This document shows positions 8,268 through 17,020 of a stretch of DNA of 61,606 bases, piece by piece. The DNA is taken from NCBI GenBank assembly GCA_035574195.1, contig DATLZE010000082.1, positions 1 through 61,606 on the forward strand, given 5' to 3'. Position 1 is the first letter of the stretch; every line of letters starts with the position of its first letter. Under the pieces are notes generated by a model. The model saw only the letters and a list, made by a program, of their open reading frames with translations. It was not told where the DNA came from and did no database searches. This DNA is from SG8-41 sp035574195. GTDB taxonomy: Bacteria; Pseudomonadota; Gammaproteobacteria; Burkholderiales; SG8-41. Both the position numbers and the translations under genes were made by a program.

Positions 8268-9242
8268 GTGATCATCGCGATTCCCGACGACTACCACGGA
8301 GTCGTCTCCCGCCTCGATTGCCTGTCGAAGCTCGCCGGCCACACGGTGCGCGTGTTCCGCGACGCCGCCCAGGACCGCGAGAGGCTCGCCCGCCACCTCG
8401 CCGGAGCCGACGCCATCGTGCCGATCCGCGAGCGCACCCGCTTCACGCGCGAGCTCCTCGAGCTGCTGCCGCGGCTCAAGCTCATCAGCCAGACCGGGCG
8501 CAGCACGCATCATATCGATCTCGCCGCCTGCACCGAGCGTGGCATCGCGGTCGCCGCCGGCACGAAGTCCTCCCCGCACACCGTCGCCGAGCACACCTGG
8601 GCGCTCATCCTCGCCGCGGCGCGCCGCCTGCCCGAGGACGCCGCGCTCATGAAGCGCGGCGCCTGGCGCGCTTCGTTCAGCCTCGGGCTGAACGGACGCA
8701 CGCTCGGCATCTTCGGCCTGGGCACGATCGGGCGGCTCGTCGCGGCGCCCGCCCCCGCCTTCGGCATGAAGGTGCTGGTGTGGGGGCGGGAGCGCTCGCT
8801 CGCGGCAGCAAGGCAAGCCGGCTACGAGGCCGCGGGCTCGAAGGAAGAGCTCTTCGAGCGCTCCGACGTGCTGTGCCTGCTCGCGCGTCTGTCCCCCGCC
8901 ACCCGCGGCATCGTCGGCGCTGCCGACCTCGCGCGCATGAAGCCCGATTCGATCCTCGTCAACACCGCGCGCGCCGCGCTGATCGCCCCTGGCGCGCTCG
9001 AGCAGGCGCTACGCCGAGGGCGGCCCGGATACGCGGCGGTGGACGTCTACGAGAACGAGCCGGTGCTCGGCGGCGATCATCCCCTGCTCGGGCTCGACAA
9101 TGCGCTGTGCACGCCCCACACGGCGTGGCTGGAGAAGGACACTTACGAGCTCTACTTCGGAGAAGCGTTCGACAACATTCTCGCGTTCATCGCCGGCTCC
9201 CCGCAGAACGTGGTGAATCCGGAGGTCCTCGCCCGCCGCTGA
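8268..9242 (+). CDS. D-2-hydroxyacid dehydrogenase family protein
   Basis: A 324-residue NAD-dependent dehydrogenase of the phosphoglycerate dehydrogenase/formate dehydrogenase fold. The Rossmann motif GLGTIG sits near residue 150. The family's catalytic residues are present: R235 (NTARAAL), E264 (YENEP) and H284 (CTPHTAW). It should reduce a 2-oxoacid to the D-2-hydroxyacid or do the reverse. The GTG start follows a -10 box directly, suggesting leaderless translation, and it faces the SDR gene divergently across 266 bases. Substrate is not predictable; relatives next to aromatic catabolic genes often act on 2-oxo acids. Confidence 0.85.
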   Translation: MIIAIPDDYHGVVSRLDCLSKLAGHTVRVFRDAAQDRERLARHLAGADAIVPIRERTRFTRELLELLPRLKLISQTGRSTHHIDLAACTERGIAVAAGTKSSPHTVAEHTWALILAAARRLPEDAALMKRGAWRASFSLGLNGRTLGIFGLGTIGRLVAAPAPAFGMKVLVWGRERSLAAARQAGYEAAGSKEELFERSDVLCLLARLSPATRGIVGAADLARMKPDSILVNTARAALIAPGALEQALRRGRPGYAAVDVYENEPVLGGDHPLLGLDNALCTPHTAWLEKDTYELYFGEAFDNILAFIAGSPQNVVNPEVLARR

Positions 9243-9355
9243 CGAATCGCGAGCGCTTCTCCTCGCTCGTTGGCCGGGGAGCGCGCCTGCGTTCGCCAGG
9301 GCCGGGGGGCGGAGCACGAGAGGCGAGCAACGAACACACTCAAAGGGCCGCGAAA

Positions 9356-9616
9356 ATGAAGTCCCTATTCGACCCGGAAACGGTCAAGGCGCTCGAGCAG
9401 TTGTGCGACGAAACCTGCGAGGCAATGCAGCTTGCGAAGCAGAGCCCCGATCTCGACGATCTTTCCGCGGTGTTCGCGGTCGCCTTCCTCAAGCTCGGCA
9501 TGGCCGTGGGCTTCGTCGAGCAGCGCCACCCGGGGTTTGCCCGCGAGATCGAGACCAAGCGCCAGCGCGTGATCGCGGCGCTGGTGAAAGAGCAACAGCT
9601 GCAGAAGAAGCATTAG
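9356..9616 (+). CDS. Small helical protein of unknown function
   Basis: An 86-residue protein starting MKSLFDPETVKALEQLCDET. It is predicted helical with two Cys in the first 25 residues and a charged C-terminal helix (REIETKRQRVIAALVKEQQL). I do not recognise a family. The ATG at 9356 is chosen because the much longer open frame upstream overlaps the dehydrogenase gene and is not protein-like. It ends six bases before the flavodoxin-fold gene, so the two are probably cotranscribed. No signal peptide or membrane segment. Confidence 0.6.
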   Translation: MKSLFDPETVKALEQLCDETCEAMQLAKQSPDLDDLSAVFAVAFLKLGMAVGFVEQRHPGFAREIETKRQRVIAALVKEQQLQKKH

Positions 9617-9622
9617 CGGAGC

Positions 9623-10114
9623 GTGAAAACGCTGCTCATCGTCTACCACTCGATGACCGGCGGCGCGCGCCAGATGGCGGAGGCGGCCGCGCGCGGTGCC
9701 GCGGCCGAGCCCGCGGTCGAGGTGCGGTTGCGGCACGCCGCGGATGCCGGGGCCGAGGACGTGCTCGCCGCCGACGGCTACCTCTTCGTCACGCCCGAGA
9801 ACCTCGCCGCGATCTCGGGCGTGATGAAGGACTTCTTCGACCGCACCTACTATGCGGTGCTCGAGCGCATCTCAGGCCGCCCCTACGCGACGCTGGTGTG
9901 CGCGGGCAGCGACGGGCAGAACGCGGCGCGCCAGATCGAGCGCATCTGCACCGGCTGGCGGCTGAAGCCGGTGCGCGAGCCGCTGATCGTCTGCACCCAC
10001 GCCCAGACGCCCGAGGCGATCCTCGCCCCGAAGACGATCGCCCCCGCCGAGCTCGCCCGCTGCGAGGAGGCAGGCGCGACGCTCGCCGCCGGGCTCGCGC
10101 TCGGGGTCTTCTGA
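9623..10114 (+). CDS. Flavodoxin-fold NAD(P)H oxidoreductase-like protein
   Basis: A 163-residue protein beginning KTLLIVYHSMTGGARQMAEA, the phosphate-binding loop of flavodoxin-like FMN proteins (residues 7-15). A second region, FVTPENLAAISGVMKDFFDRTYY, matches the FMN-binding segment of NAD(P)H-dependent reductases of the WrbA/FMN-reductase type. The GTG start is six bases after the preceding stop. It probably carries FMN and transfers electrons in the cytosol. Partner unknown. Confidence 0.75.
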   Translation: MKTLLIVYHSMTGGARQMAEAAARGAAAEPAVEVRLRHAADAGAEDVLAADGYLFVTPENLAAISGVMKDFFDRTYYAVLERISGRPYATLVCAGSDGQNAARQIERICTGWRLKPVREPLIVCTHAQTPEAILAPKTIAPAELARCEEAGATLAAGLALGVF

Positions 10115-10264
10115 GCCGCCCCGGCTGCATTTCCGGCTCCCCCCGCCCCGTGCGCCGGCCGGCCCCCGCGGGATACAAATCCGGCACCCGCCGGTCTAAG
10201 GCCCGAAAGGATGCCGCCTGCACCACCGGGGCGCGCATCCGATCGCCAAGAGCGGAGGAGCGAC

Positions 10265-10426
10265 ATGCCTACCTACGAATATCGCTGCAAGGACTGCGGG
10301 CACGAATTCGAGCGGGTCGAGCGCGTGTCGGAGCACGCGGCCGCCCCCAACTGCCCGAAGTGCGGGAGCGCCAACGTCGAGTGGGTGCCGGCACCCTTCT
10401 ACGCCAAGACTTCCCGCAAGAGCTGA
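10265..10426 (+). CDS. FmdB-family zinc ribbon protein
   Basis: A 53-residue protein, MPTYEYRCKDCGHEFE at the N-terminus, with two CxxC pairs (C8/C11 and C30/C33) that form a zinc ribbon. This is the FmdB putative regulatory protein family, small proteins often near amidase, formamidase or chaperone genes and of undefined role. The ATG follows a GGAGGAG ribosome binding site. Length is typical. It lies in a row of small plus-strand genes. Confidence 0.85.
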   Translation: MPTYEYRCKDCGHEFERVERVSEHAAAPNCPKCGSANVEWVPAPFYAKTSRKS

Positions 10427-10561
10427 GGCGCCACGCGCAAGGCGCAAGCGAGCGAGGGCGCAGTCGCGCCGCGGCGGCCAGCCCGCTTTCGCCTTCCGCT
10501 TTCCGGCTTCGGTCTCTAGCGCTCGCGCGCCGTGCGGCGCGCGGAACAGGAGGAGGACGAT

Positions 10562-10855
10562 ATGGCCAGATACGTTTCCCTGCTCAAATGGACCGATCAG
10601 GGCATCCGCGGTGTCAAGGAGACCGTCAGCCGGGCGCAGGCCGCGCGCCGGGCATTCGAGGCGGCGGGCGGCCGTTTCGTGGACGTCTACTGGACGCTCG
10701 GCGAGCACGACGTGGTGCTGATCTTCGAGGCGCCGGAGGACGAGACGGCGATGCGGCTCGTGCTGTCGCTGGGCACGAAGGGCAACGTCCGCAGCACGAC
10801 GATGCGCGCCTTCGGGGAGGCTGAAATGGGGCGCATCGTCGAGCAGGTGCAGTGA
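10562..10855 (+). CDS. GYD domain protein
   Basis: A 97-residue single-domain protein beginning ARYVSLLKWTDQGIRGVKET, with GGRFVDVYWTLGEHDVVLIFEAP in the middle; this is the GYD domain, a ferredoxin-like alpha/beta fold of unknown function. It has a strong ribosome binding site (AGGAGGAGG) and overlaps the next gene by four bases (GTGA), indicating translational coupling to the phosphatase-like gene. Confidence 0.85.
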   Translation: MARYVSLLKWTDQGIRGVKETVSRAQAARRAFEAAGGRFVDVYWTLGEHDVVLIFEAPEDETAMRLVLSLGTKGNVRSTTMRAFGEAEMGRIVEQVQ

Positions 10856-11178
10856 AGCGCGCGCTGTTCGTCTGCACCCAGAACCTGCAGCGCAGCCCGA
10901 CCGCGGAGCGCGTCTTCGCGGGCCGTCCCGGGCTCGAGGTCGCCTCCGCGGGAATCGCGCGCGACGCCGTCACCCCGGTTTCTCCGGAGCTCATCCGGTG
11001 GGCCGATCTCGTGTTCGTGATGGAACCGTGGCACCGCGACGCCCTGATCGGGCGGTTCGGGCCGCTGCTCGGCGACAAGCGCGTGATTTGCCTGGAAATC
11101 CCCGACGAATACTGGTTCATGGACCCCGCTCTCGTCGAGCTGCTGCAAGCGAGGGTGGAACCGTATTTGAGGGAGTGA
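10852..11178 (+). CDS. Low-molecular-weight phosphotyrosine phosphatase-like protein
   Basis: A 108-residue protein with the signature loop CTQNLQRS (C8 nucleophile, R14), matching the CX5R(S) motif, and an IPDEYW segment near residue 84 supplying the general-acid Asp (D85). It is shorter than the usual 150-residue enzymes and belongs to a compact subgroup. The GTG start overlaps the GYD gene stop. It is likely cytosolic and may dephosphorylate protein tyrosine, or act on small phosphoesters; target unknown. Confidence 0.8.
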   Translation: MKRALFVCTQNLQRSPTAERVFAGRPGLEVASAGIARDAVTPVSPELIRWADLVFVMEPWHRDALIGRFGPLLGDKRVICLEIPDEYWFMDPALVELLQARVEPYLRE

Positions 11179-11292
11179 GCCCGGGATCCGGCGCGCCGGC
11201 GGGATGGCGCGGAGACGAAAATCCGAGGTCAGAAGCAGCGCAGGCGATCTGGCGCGTCCGCGCCCGCTACTTCCGCCTCCTGCCCTCGGTCT

Positions 11293-11817
11293 TCAGCGCC
11301 CGCGCGCGGCTTCCTGCACGCCGATGAAGCTGTGGTCGCAGAAGCCGGGGTCGGAGGATTCCCGCAGAGCCTCGTACACCGTGTCGGGATCGGTCAGCAC
11401 GCGCGAATCGAAGTGCCGCGACTGCATCGCGCCATAGGTCACGCACACGCCGTTGCGGTCGCGGTCTATGCAGCCGTAGACCGTGGTGAGGAGGTACATC
11501 CCGGCCACCTGGTCGATGAAGTGCAGGTACCGCCCGTTCACCACCCGCACCGGGCGCGACCCCGCCATGCGCGTGGTGATCTGGCGCGCGCGGCCGCCCT
11601 CGATGCCCTGGAAGTGGGTGAGCGAGTGGGAGCGCCCCTCGACGAGCAGCAGGTCTCCGGTCAGGCGGTCCACCTCGTAGCTGCGGTAGAACGCGCAGTG
11701 CACGAAGCGCGACTGCACCAGGCTGGTGAATTCGTGCGGGGCCTCGGCGGCCGGAGCCCCGCCCGCGGCGAGCAGGAAAGCCGCCGCGAGCGCCGGTGCG
11801 AACGGGGGGCGTGGCAT
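11293..11817 (-). CDS. Secreted protein of unknown function
   Basis: A 174-residue protein with a signal peptide (MPRPPFAPALAAAFLLAAGG then an Ala-rich cleavage region near AAEAP). The mature part has five Cys, including HCAFYRS, YGCIDRDRNGVC and GFCDHSF, suggesting disulfides in the periplasm. A short DRDRNG run is reminiscent of a Ca-binding loop but is isolated. The ATG at 11817 is preferred because it starts the signal peptide; a longer frame to 11889 adds charged residues. I do not recognise the family. It lies 76 bases after the ATP-grasp gene on the same strand. Confidence 0.6.
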   Translation of the reverse strand: MPRPPFAPALAAAFLLAAGGAPAAEAPHEFTSLVQSRFVHCAFYRSYEVDRLTGDLLLVEGRSHSLTHFQGIEGGRARQITTRMAGSRPVRVVNGRYLHFIDQVAGMYLLTTVYGCIDRDRNGVCVTYGAMQSRHFDSRVLTDPDTVYEALRESSDPGFCDHSFIGVQEAARGR

Positions 11818-11893
11818 CGGATGAGTTTGCGCCTTTCGCCCGGCCCTGTCCATCGGGCCCGCCGCCTGCCGGCGAGCCCGCCGATTCAAGCGG

Positions 11894-12931
11894 TTATGCG
11901 CGCGAACGGCGCGCCCGCGCCCTGCGCGGATGGCGCGCGCGCGCCGCCTCCACGATCGCGCCGATCAGCCGCTCGTAGGGCACGCCCGCGAAGCAGCCGC
12001 TGCGGTTGAAGGCGTGGGGATCGAGGTCGGGATTGGGGTTGGCCTCGATGAAGTAGAGCCGCCCCGCGGGCGTGATGCGGAAATCGAGCCGCGCATAGTC
12101 ACGCAGCTTGAGCGCGTGGAAGATGCGCCGGCTGAGGAGCGCGATCTCCCGCATCCTGCGGCCGTCGAGCCGCGCGCGCCGGTAATGCACGCGCCAGCGC
12201 GCGCGGTAGCGGGCGTCGTGCTTCAGCCGATAGGTCGCGAAGCGCGGCGCCGAGCGATGGCGGCTGCGGACCACCATTTCTACCGGCGGCAGCACCCGCG
12301 GGCGGTTGCCGAGCAGCCCCACGTAGAGGTCGCGCCCGGGAATGAATTCCTCGCACACCGCCGGCTCCTTCAGGCGGCTGCGGATCGCGGCCACGCGCGC
12401 GCGCAGCTGCCGCGGATTGCGCACCACCGAGCGCTGGTTGATCGCCTCCGAGCCGTCTCCGAACTGCGGCTTGACGATGACGGGGAACTCGAGCTCGCTC
12501 ACCCGCCCGAGCCGCGTGCCGTAGACCGAGAAGTAACGCGGCACCGCGATGCCCAGTCCCGCGACGATCTGCTTGGAGAGCGCCTTGTCGCGCGCGAGCC
12601 GCAGCCCGTCGGGTCCGGTGCCGGTGTAGCGCAGTTTCATCATTTCGAGCAGCCCGGTGACCGCCGCGTCGAGCTTGCGGTCGCCGTCCACCCATTCGGT
12701 GAGGTTGAACACGATGCGGGGCTTCAGCTGCCGCAGCCGCTCGACGGTTTGCACCACCTGCGGCGAGAACGGAACCACCTCGACGCGCCGGTAGCGTCGG
12801 CGCAACGCGCGCAGCACCTTCTCCTCCACGTCGTCGGCCTCGGGGATGAAATGTCCTGCACTCGACCACCTGCCGGTCTCCTCGTCCACCAGCAGCGCGA
12901 CCTCGCAGCGCGGCGGCTTCTTTCTCGCCAT
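11894..12931 (-). CDS. ATP-grasp ligase of the D-Ala-D-Ala ligase fold
   Basis: A 345-residue protein. The ATP-grasp core runs from about residue 110 to 325: GLRLARDKALSKQI, FPVIVKPQFGDGSEAI (ATP-binding Lys and glycine loop), EEFIPGRDLYVGLLG, and ARLDFRITPAGRLYFIEANPNPDLDP (Mg ligands E and N). These match the D-alanine-D-alanine ligase/carboxylate-amine ligase fold. The C-terminus is unusually Arg-rich. It is not next to mur or fts genes, so cell-wall D-Ala-D-Ala synthesis is unlikely; a peptide or amino acid ligase is more plausible. A -10 box lies six bases before the ATG. Confidence 0.8.
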   Translation of the reverse strand: MARKKPPRCEVALLVDEETGRWSSAGHFIPEADDVEEKVLRALRRRYRRVEVVPFSPQVVQTVERLRQLKPRIVFNLTEWVDGDRKLDAAVTGLLEMMKLRYTGTGPDGLRLARDKALSKQIVAGLGIAVPRYFSVYGTRLGRVSELEFPVIVKPQFGDGSEAINQRSVVRNPRQLRARVAAIRSRLKEPAVCEEFIPGRDLYVGLLGNRPRVLPPVEMVVRSRHRSAPRFATYRLKHDARYRARWRVHYRRARLDGRRMREIALLSRRIFHALKLRDYARLDFRITPAGRLYFIEANPNPDLDPHAFNRSGCFAGVPYERLIGAIVEAARARHPRRARARRSRA

Positions 12932-12937
12932 CGGAAA

Positions 12938-12943
12938 ATTCTA
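12938..12943 (-). promoter_or_regulatory. -10 box TAGAAT of a probable leaderless mRNA
   Basis: On the minus strand TAGAAT is followed by six bases (TTTCCG) and the ATG at 12931. No ribosome binding site is visible. Confidence 0.5.
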
Positions 12944-12982
12944 GCAAACGGGAGCGGCGCGATTGCGCGGCGAGCGAATAAC

Positions 12983-13006
12983 GCGGTGACGAAGTGACGC
13001 GGTGAC
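12983..13006 (-). repeat. Degenerate 8-base tandem array, locus 4
   Basis: On the minus strand the units read GTCACCGC, GTCACTTC and GTCACCGC. It lies in the 292-base gap between the LVIVD-repeat gene and the ATP-grasp gene. Confidence 0.65.
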
Positions 13007-13223
13007 GCGACGGCCGGCGCCGGATCCCGCGCATTCGGACGGATGGAAATCGGCTCCACTCGACTCGCGGAATGCCTCCGGGCTCGATTCCCGCGATTTC
13101 GGGCCGCGCGCTCGGCCTGCCGCACAGGCGGCCTCGTCGTTCGCGCGCGCGGGCGCGACGGCGGCGGGTTTCGCGAAGCCGTCACGCGAGAGCTTCGTCG
13201 CCGCGCAATCCCGCCGCCCCGTG

Positions 13224-14639
13224 TCACTTGAAATCGGCGACTTTGCGCGCCGCGCCAGCGAGTTCCAGCACGTGCATGCCGGTGTTGGCGCGGTCCACGA
13301 TGTAGATGTAGCCGCGGTCGTCCACTTCCACGTTGTTGGTCTGGATCGCGACCTTGCAGCGCTCGCCCTCGGCCGTCTTCACGCAGCGCTTGTCGGTCTT
13401 CTCGGTCGTCGCCGGGATGTAGTAGGCGATCTCGCGCGGGTTGTAGGGATCGCGGATGTCCACCGCGCGCACTCCGGCGTTGAACCAGGAGAAGAACACG
13501 ATCCGCTTCGCGTACATCGGCGGCTGGTTCTCGTTCGAGGCGTGCGCGCCGAAGCGCCCGCCGCGCGAGCAGAAGCCCTGCGGTTGCTCGGGCACGTCGA
13601 AACTGGAGATGGTGAACGGGGTGCGCTCGTGGGTGATGTCCATGATATAGGCCATTTGCCGCGGCTCCTGGCATTCGTTGGAAGTGGACTCGTTCACCAC
13701 CACCAGCAGGTCGCGGTGCTTCGGCCCCTTGCCGTACTTCGCGAGCGCGGGCACTTCGACCCCGAGCACGGGCAGCGTCGTGTGCGCACCCATGTAGGGC
13801 GGAGTCTGCACTTGCGCGACGATCGGGTACAGAAGATTCTGCGGCGTCGGCTCCCTCGGGCCGTTGACGAGCTTTTCTCGGTCGACGATCTGGATGAGGC
13901 CGTTGCTCACCGTGCCGTAGCCGAAATAGATGCGGTTGCCCTTGGGCCCGGTCGAAATCGGGCCGTGGAGCGAGAAGGCCGGCGGCTCGCCCGATGCGCC
14001 GGGCTCCTGTCCAGGCACGCCCCAGTTGCGAATGAAGACCGGTTTCGCCGGGTCGGAGAGGTCGTACACCTGAGTCATGCGCGTCGAGCGCCAGTCAGGA
14101 GCGCCCGAGACGAGATAGGCGATGCCGGTGTCGCACTCCCACCAGTTCTTGTGCGTGCCCTTGAGCTTGTCCACGACGGTGGAGACCTTGACCGGTTTTT
14201 CCGGAGTGGTGACGTCCCACACCTCGTGCGCGATGTTGCCGAGCGAGCGCAGCATGTAGACCTTGCCGGGGTCGCCCTTGGGCAGCGTCTTGCCGTCGCA
14301 CACGCGCACCATCTGCGCGCCGGCGGGTTTCGCGCCGGGGATGTGGTACAGATACTTCGGTTTCCTCGGATCGGTCACGTCCACGATCGAGGTGCCGTTC
14401 AGCTCCTCCTGTCCCGTCGCCGGGTTCAGCGCCGAGCCGCCGTGGTGCCCGACGTAGGCGATCCAGCGCCCGCCCTGCCGATGAATCACCGGCTGATAGG
14501 CGCTGCGCGCCTGCAGATCGTTGAAGCCGACGAGCCGCATGTCCTTCGCCTCCGCCGCGTGCTGCGCCCACGCCGGAGTGGAGAACGCCGCGCACGCGAT
14601 GACCGAGGCCAGAACACCGCTCCCGCAAAACACCTTCAT
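13224..14639 (-). CDS. Secreted LVIVD-repeat (beta-propeller-like) protein
   Basis: A 471-residue protein with a signal peptide (MKVFCGSGVLASVIACAAFSTPAWAQ). Repeated strands of the form TSIVDVTDPRKPKYLYHI, EVWDVTTPEKPVKVS, QVYDLSDPAKPVFIRN and RAVDIRDPYNPREIAYY are LVIVD-type blades (residues about 85-430), which build a seven-bladed-propeller-like surface. Several Cys (C167, C339, C359, C413, C421 region) may form disulfides. The ATG at 14639 has GGGGGGA upstream. It lies 69 bases downstream of molybdenum hydroxylase pair B on the same strand, so it may serve that system in the periplasm, but no function is assigned to this family. Confidence 0.8.
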   Translation of the reverse strand: MKVFCGSGVLASVIACAAFSTPAWAQHAAEAKDMRLVGFNDLQARSAYQPVIHRQGGRWIAYVGHHGGSALNPATGQEELNGTSIVDVTDPRKPKYLYHIPGAKPAGAQMVRVCDGKTLPKGDPGKVYMLRSLGNIAHEVWDVTTPEKPVKVSTVVDKLKGTHKNWWECDTGIAYLVSGAPDWRSTRMTQVYDLSDPAKPVFIRNWGVPGQEPGASGEPPAFSLHGPISTGPKGNRIYFGYGTVSNGLIQIVDREKLVNGPREPTPQNLLYPIVAQVQTPPYMGAHTTLPVLGVEVPALAKYGKGPKHRDLLVVVNESTSNECQEPRQMAYIMDITHERTPFTISSFDVPEQPQGFCSRGGRFGAHASNENQPPMYAKRIVFFSWFNAGVRAVDIRDPYNPREIAYYIPATTEKTDKRCVKTAEGERCKVAIQTNNVEVDDRGYIYIVDRANTGMHVLELAGAARKVADFK

Positions 14640-14708
14640 AAATCCCCCCTTTGGTTGAAACGCCGAGCGTCCTCCGCCGGAGGGCGGATGACGCTGCCGA
14701 AGCTGCGG

Positions 14709-17018
14709 TCACGCGCTCCCTGGCGCCGCGGCGAGCGCGAGCTTCACGCGCTCGGGCAGCATCGGCTGCTGGCGCAGCCGCACGCCCGTCAACTGGAACA
14801 CCGCGTTCGAGATCGCCGGGGCGACCAGCGGTGTCCCCATCTGCCCGGCGCCCGTGGGCGGGTTGCGCGTGGGAACGAGCTTGATCTCGAGTTGCGGCAA
14901 ATCGCGCATGCGCGGCACGTGATAGTCGCTGAAGTTCGACTGCCTCACCTGGCCGTCCTCGATCGTGATGCGCTCCGTGAGCGCGAGCCCCAGCCCGTAG
15001 ACGATCGAGCTCTCGGTCTGCGCGATCACGTTGTCGGGTTGCACCGCCAGCCCGCAGTCAATGGCGCACCAGAAGCGGTGCACCCGGATCGCGCCGCTCG
15101 CCCGGTCCACCGACACTTCCGCGATGCCCGCGAGCTGCGTCCCCGAGTAATCGAGATAGGCGACACCGAGACCGCGCCCCGGACGCTTTCTCTTCCAGTC
15201 GGCCATGCGCGCGACCTCCTCGATCACGCGGCGGGCGCGCTCGCCGAGCGGGGTGTTCGCGAGCAGCCGCAGCCGGAACTCCACCGGGTCCACGCCCTGG
15301 CGCGCGGCGAGCTCGTCGATGAATACCTCGTTCGCGAAGCTGTTCTGCCCGACGCCGATCGCGCGCAGGGGGTTGGTCCGCATGCCGGTCGGCTGCTGCA
15401 GCCCCTCGGCGAGTTGATCGGGGATCGCGTAGGTCGGCAGCTCGGTGCCGCGCATCGCGATGTTGTCGCGCCCCTTCGATACCTTGTAGCGCACCGGATC
15501 CATGAAGGCGAGCACTTCGTCGCACACCACGCGGTGGTGCCAGGCGACGATGCGGCCGGAGGCGTCGAGCCCCGCGCGGATGCGGTTCACGTAGAGCGGG
15601 CGGAAGCGTCCGTTCTTCACGTCGTCCTCGCGCGTCCAGATCACCTTCACCGGGCGGCCCGCGGCCTTCGACATCAGCACCGAATCCACGATGAATTCCA
15701 CGTCGCGGTTGCCGCGGCGCCCGAAACCGCCGCCGAGCAGGAAGTTGTGGAACTTGACGCGGCTCTCGGGAATGCCGAGCGCCTGCGCGACCGCCGCGAC
15801 CGTGATCGTCTGGCTCTGGGTCCCGACCCAGACCTCGACCGAATCGCCCTTCGCCGAGACCGCTGCCACCGAATTGAGCGGCTCCATCTGAGCATGGTAG
15901 CAGTAGTCGGCACGGTACTCGCCCTCGACGACGGTCGCGGCCCGCGCCATCGCCGCGGCAACATCGCCCTTCGAATCCCAGGCGACGCCCTTCTTGGCGA
16001 GGTCTCTTGCGATCGCCGCGAACTGCTCGAATCCCTTCTCGTTGGAAAAGCCCCAGCCGCGCGCGCTCCGGCTCCACGTCACCTTGAGCGCATCCTTCGC
16101 CTTGAACGCGGCCCACGGCGTCTCGGCGAGCACGCCCACGCCGTACTTGAGCGGCACGATCCCGATCACGCCCTCGACCGCGCGCGCGGCGGCGTCCTCG
16201 ATTCTCTCGGGCGCAGCGCCCTCGACCGGCTGGCGCAGGATCGCCCCGTAGAGCATCCCCGGCACCTGCACGTCTATGCTGTAGGTCGCGGTGCCGTTCA
16301 CCTTGGAAGGCACGTCGATGCGCCCGACGTCGCGCCCGATCAGCCGGAACTGCGCCTTCGCGACCGGCTCGACCTGGACCTCCGGCGCCCGCTCGGGGAT
16401 CTTCGCGAAGGCGGCGATCTCGCCGTAGGCGAGCCTGCGTCCGGACTTGGCGTGCACCACGGCGCCCGGCTCGGTGGCGAGCTCCGCGAGCGGCACGTTC
16501 CAGTGGCGCGCGGCGTTTTCCATCAGCACGTAGCGCACCTGCGCGCCGAAGCGGCGCAGGTTGTCGAAGTAGCCCCGCACGGTGGCGCTGCCCGCGGTGT
16601 ACTGCTCGCCGCCGAAGAGCGGATTGCCGTAGAGCTTGCCGCGCGGGGGCGCCGGCACGATCCGCACCTTCGCCCAGTCGGCGTCCATCTCGTCGGCGAG
16701 GATCACGGGCAGCGCGGTGAGCGAGCCCTGCCCCATCTCCGCCGCCGGCGACATGATGAACACCGTGCCGTCGGTCGAGAGCGTCACCCACGGGTTGAGG
16801 ACGACCTCTTGCACGCCGGAGGCCCGCGCCTGGCGCCCGCCGAGCCCGAGGAAATCCGGCACCCCGGCAGCGACTCCGAACGTGAGCCCGGCTGCGCCTA
16901 CCATGAAGCGCCGCCGGCCCGGGTCGAAAGCGGCCTGTTCCCCGGGCCTCGTTTCCGGAGCTCCCGCGCTGCGCAGAACCATCTTCATCCCTCTGACCTC
17001 ATCGCTCGTCCCTGGCAT
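14709..17018 (-). CDS. Molybdopterin-binding large subunit, isoquinoline oxidoreductase type (pair B)
   Basis: A 769-residue molybdenum hydroxylase catalytic subunit of the IorB/nicotinate dehydrogenase B group. RRRFMVGAAGLTFGVAAGV near residue 36 is a twin-arginine leader preceded by an extended n-region. MGQGSLTALPVILADEMDA, GGGFGRRGNRD and RAIGVGQNSFA are family motifs. The loop that usually reads GVGE(P/x)G is GAGQMG here: the catalytic Glu position holds Gln (about residue 726). The start at 17018 has GGGAGG upstream and leaves two bases after the small subunit stop; ATG 16982, with AGAGGG six bases upstream, is an alternative that trims 12 residues. Substrate unknown. Confidence 0.88.
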   Translation of the reverse strand: MPGTSDEVRGMKMVLRSAGAPETRPGEQAAFDPGRRRFMVGAAGLTFGVAAGVPDFLGLGGRQARASGVQEVVLNPWVTLSTDGTVFIMSPAAEMGQGSLTALPVILADEMDADWAKVRIVPAPPRGKLYGNPLFGGEQYTAGSATVRGYFDNLRRFGAQVRYVLMENAARHWNVPLAELATEPGAVVHAKSGRRLAYGEIAAFAKIPERAPEVQVEPVAKAQFRLIGRDVGRIDVPSKVNGTATYSIDVQVPGMLYGAILRQPVEGAAPERIEDAAARAVEGVIGIVPLKYGVGVLAETPWAAFKAKDALKVTWSRSARGWGFSNEKGFEQFAAIARDLAKKGVAWDSKGDVAAAMARAATVVEGEYRADYCYHAQMEPLNSVAAVSAKGDSVEVWVGTQSQTITVAAVAQALGIPESRVKFHNFLLGGGFGRRGNRDVEFIVDSVLMSKAAGRPVKVIWTREDDVKNGRFRPLYVNRIRAGLDASGRIVAWHHRVVCDEVLAFMDPVRYKVSKGRDNIAMRGTELPTYAIPDQLAEGLQQPTGMRTNPLRAIGVGQNSFANEVFIDELAARQGVDPVEFRLRLLANTPLGERARRVIEEVARMADWKRKRPGRGLGVAYLDYSGTQLAGIAEVSVDRASGAIRVHRFWCAIDCGLAVQPDNVIAQTESSIVYGLGLALTERITIEDGQVRQSNFSDYHVPRMRDLPQLEIKLVPTRNPPTGAGQMGTPLVAPAISNAVFQLTGVRLRQQPMLPERVKLALAAAPGSA

Positions 17019-17020
17019 GG

